8,470 nt of DNA, taken from positions 1 to 8,470 of the forward strand of contig ONYJ01000182.1 in NCBI GenBank assembly GCA_900322025.1, written 5' to 3'. The translations under genes and the position numbers were made by a program. Positions within the stretch are counted from its first letter, which is position 1. Each line of letters starts with the position of its first letter. This stretch comes from an uncultured Bacteroidales bacterium (GTDB lineage: Bacteria > Bacteroidota > Bacteroidia > Bacteroidales > UBA932). Under the pieces are notes generated by a model that searched no databases, had not been told where the DNA came from, and worked only from the letters and a program-made list of their open reading frames with translations. Below are positions 6,889-8,470 of the stretch, in pieces.

Positions 6889-6908
6889 TGTACAATTGGG
6901 CTGTACAA
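6889..6908. repeat. Paired TGTACAA repeats upstream of the tlpA-like gene, possible operator
   Basis: TGTACAA occurs at 6889-6895 and again at 6902-6908, 13 bp apart start to start, each containing the palindrome TGTACA. They lie 55-74 bp before the start of the minus-strand gene, between the rpoC terminator and that gene. Spacing is a little over one helical turn, as for a factor binding two sites. A weak -7-like box TATATTTA (minus strand, 6860-6853) lies downstream of them, but I find no good -33 partner. This is a candidate only. Confidence 0.3.
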
Positions 6909-6910
6909 AA

Positions 6911-6961
6911 TTAAAAAATTATCCCAACAGATTTAACATAATATGTTTTCTGTTGGGATAA
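6911..6961 (-). terminator. Intrinsic terminator of rpoC
   Basis: The arms 6919-6930 and 6950-6961 pair perfectly over 12 bp (CTGTTGGGATAA on the minus strand). The 19-nt loop can fold further as AACAT (6935-6939) with ATGTT (6943-6947). On the minus strand the stem runs straight into a T-rich run (TTTTTTAATTTTG). It lies 28 bp after the rpoC stop, so it should end the rpoBC transcript before the tlpA-like gene. Confidence 0.92.
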
Positions 6962-6988
6962 ATTCTAAAAAATGGAGTATGCGAAAAG

Positions 6989-8470
6989 CTATTGCTCTAT
7001 GGCGGAGCCTGCTAATGCAGACTGAGCTTTCAACATCTTCTGGTATTCTTCCTCGCTTGTAACCACAATTTTATCGTACTCTCTCATACCTGTACCGGCA
7101 GGTATTGGATGTCCGCATATTACATTTTCTTTAAGACCTTCCAATGTATCTGTCTTTCCAAAAATAGCTGCTTCTGAAAGCACCTTTGTGGTTTCTTGGA
7201 ATGAGGCTGCACTCATAAAGCTGCTTGTTTTGAGTGCTGCCCTTGTAATACCCTGAAGTATCTGATCTGCCGTTGCCGGAACAGGTGTACGTGCAACTAC
7301 CGGCTTGAGGGCCTGCCTCTTTAGAGATGAATTTTCGTCTTTCAAAACTCTAACGGTAACTATTTGGCCGGCACGTAGGTTTTTAGAATCTCCGGGTTCT
7401 GTTACTACCATCTTATCCCAAAGTTCATCGTTTTGCTTAAAGAATTCCTGGCGATCTACCAACTGTTCAGGTAAGAAGCGGGTATCGCCCGGATCTACAA
7501 CTTGAACTTTACGCATCATCTGTCTTACGATAACTTCAAAATGCTTGTCGTTGATTTTTACACCTTGCATTCTATAAACGGCCTGAACCTCGTTTACAAT
7601 ATACTCCTGAACCTTTGTAGGACCAAGTATTCTCAATATGTCTGACGGAGCAATACTACCATCTGAGAGAGGGTCGCCAGCTTTTACATAATCGTTTTCT
7701 TGAACCAGAATTTGCTTGGTCATAGGCACGAGGTAATGCTTTTCCTCATCTCCCTTGCGGGCCTTGATGATAATTTCTCTATTACCTCTCTTTATCTTGC
7801 CCATCTGCACATCTCCGTTGATTTCTGCTACTATGGCAGGGTTAGATGGGTTTCTGGCCTCAAACAACTCGGTTACTCTTGGCAGACCTCCGGTAATATC
7901 TCCGGCCTTAGAGGTAGCAGCTCTTGGTATTTTTACAAGGGTATCTCCGGCCTTTACAGCCTGACCATTGTTTACCATTATGTGTGCACCAAGTGGCAAG
8001 TTATAGGTTTTAAGGTCGTTACCCTTTGAATCTACAATCTTGATTACAGGGTTTTTGTTCTTATCCTTAGAATCTATTACAACTCTATCGACATGATTAG
8101 AGAACTCATCCATAAGCTCTGTCTTGAAGGTTTCGTTCTCAACCAACTGATCGTATGCAATCTTACCATCTACATCGGCGAGAGTGAGGGCATTATAGGC
8201 ATCCCACTCGCAAATCTTCTCTCCTCTCTTTACAATATCGTTGTTCTTTTTGTAGAGCACTGAGCCATAAGGAATACGATATTCAGACATAGCAATACCA
8301 CTGTCTGCATTAACTATTCTCAACTCTGTGCCACGGCCTATTACTATGGTTTGTTTCTGGCCGTTTTCGCCAACTTTATCAAGAGTACGAAGTTCTTCAA
8401 ATTCGAGCCGTCCATCGTATTTGGATACAATTTCGTTTTCGGCAACAGATGCGCTGGCGGTACCTCCCAC
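6989..8470 (-). CDS. rpoC: DNA-directed RNA polymerase subunit beta', C-terminal 493 or so residues (partial)
   Basis: This is the C-terminal third of the beta' subunit of the core RNA polymerase, which builds the active-site cleft and clamp. The frame is open to the right edge; the GTG there is an internal valine codon (V-G-G-T-A-S), part of the conserved stretch just after the trigger-loop region, not a start. Diagnostic segments, numbered from the window edge, are GDITGGLPRVTELFEARNP (190-208), the helical region LGPTKVQEYIVNEVQAVYRM (282-301), and SFMSAASFQETTKVLSEAAI (417-436) followed by G-K-T-D-T-L-E-G-L-K-E-N-V-I. The insert-like beta-rich stretch at about 14-185, before the GDITGGLPRV motif, fits the long Bacteroidota beta'. 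It ends at a TAG codon with a strong terminator behind it. Catalytic NADFDGD and most of the protein lie outside the window. Confidence 0.98.
   Translation of the reverse strand: MGGTASASVAENEIVSKYDGRLEFEELRTLDKVGENGQKQTIVIGRGTELRIVNADSGIAMSEYRIPYGSVLYKKNNDIVKRGEKICEWDAYNALTLADVDGKIAYDQLVENETFKTELMDEFSNHVDRVVIDSKDKNKNPVIKIVDSKGNDLKTYNLPLGAHIMVNNGQAVKAGDTLVKIPRAATSKAGDITGGLPRVTELFEARNPSNPAIVAEINGDVQMGKIKRGNREIIIKARKGDEEKHYLVPMTKQILVQENDYVKAGDPLSDGSIAPSDILRILGPTKVQEYIVNEVQAVYRMQGVKINDKHFEVIVRQMMRKVQVVDPGDTRFLPEQLVDRQEFFKQNDELWDKMVVTEPGDSKNLRAGQIVTVRVLKDENSSLKRQALKPVVARTPVPATADQILQGITRAALKTSSFMSAASFQETTKVLSEAAIFGKTDTLEGLKENVICGHPIPAGTGMREYDKIVVTSEEEYQKMLKAQSALAGSAIEQ

Noticed and set aside
7700..8029. 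109-residue open frame antisense to rpoC
   Set aside because: rpoC is strongly conserved here and explains the bases; the antisense product matches nothing I recognise.

Overview
The window looks like Bacteroidota DNA, most likely from the order Bacteroidales. The support is a SusC/SusD pair, lipoproteins whose lipobox cysteine is followed by an acidic surface-export signal, BACON domains, a DUF4369-like/TlpA thioredoxin lipoprotein, no Shine-Dalgarno sequences before the starts, and a TAnnTTTG promoter box. Genus cannot be fixed from this sequence alone.

Left half, + strand (1-3042): the 3' end of a susC-like TonB-dependent receptor gene, a complete susD-like gene 20 bp later, and after 32 bp a third lipoprotein gene of unknown function. 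The small gaps and the single terminator hairpin after the third gene (3067-3113) indicate one transcript. This is the core of a glycan or glycopeptide uptake locus: SusC is the outer-membrane pore, SusD its surface lid, and the third protein an accessory lipoprotein.

Middle, + strand (3118-5376): a separate unit with a likely promoter at 3125-3155, a 697-residue lipoprotein and its own terminator. The protein has two BACON-like domains, a fibronectin type III-like domain and a zinc peptidase domain resembling IgA peptidase family M64. Its zinc signature reads HExxxH rather than the textbook HExxH. A surface peptidase beside a SusCD pair suggests the locus handles glycoproteins (mucin- or immunoglobulin-like) rather than plain polysaccharide, but no enzyme for glycans is visible here and the substrate is unknown.

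Convergent gap (5294-5706): 413 bp with no credible gene but several hairpins. One is a strong terminator for the peptidase gene. Two further long hairpins pair better when read as minus-strand RNA.

Right half, - strand (5707-8470): the C-terminal part of rpoC (RNA polymerase beta' subunit) runs in from the right edge and ends at a strong intrinsic terminator. Downstream of it on the same strand is a TlpA-type thioredoxin lipoprotein gene. The uptake locus thus abuts the core rpoC neighbourhood in a tail-to-tail arrangement. I see no insertion sequence, tRNA, integrase or CRISPR array in the window.
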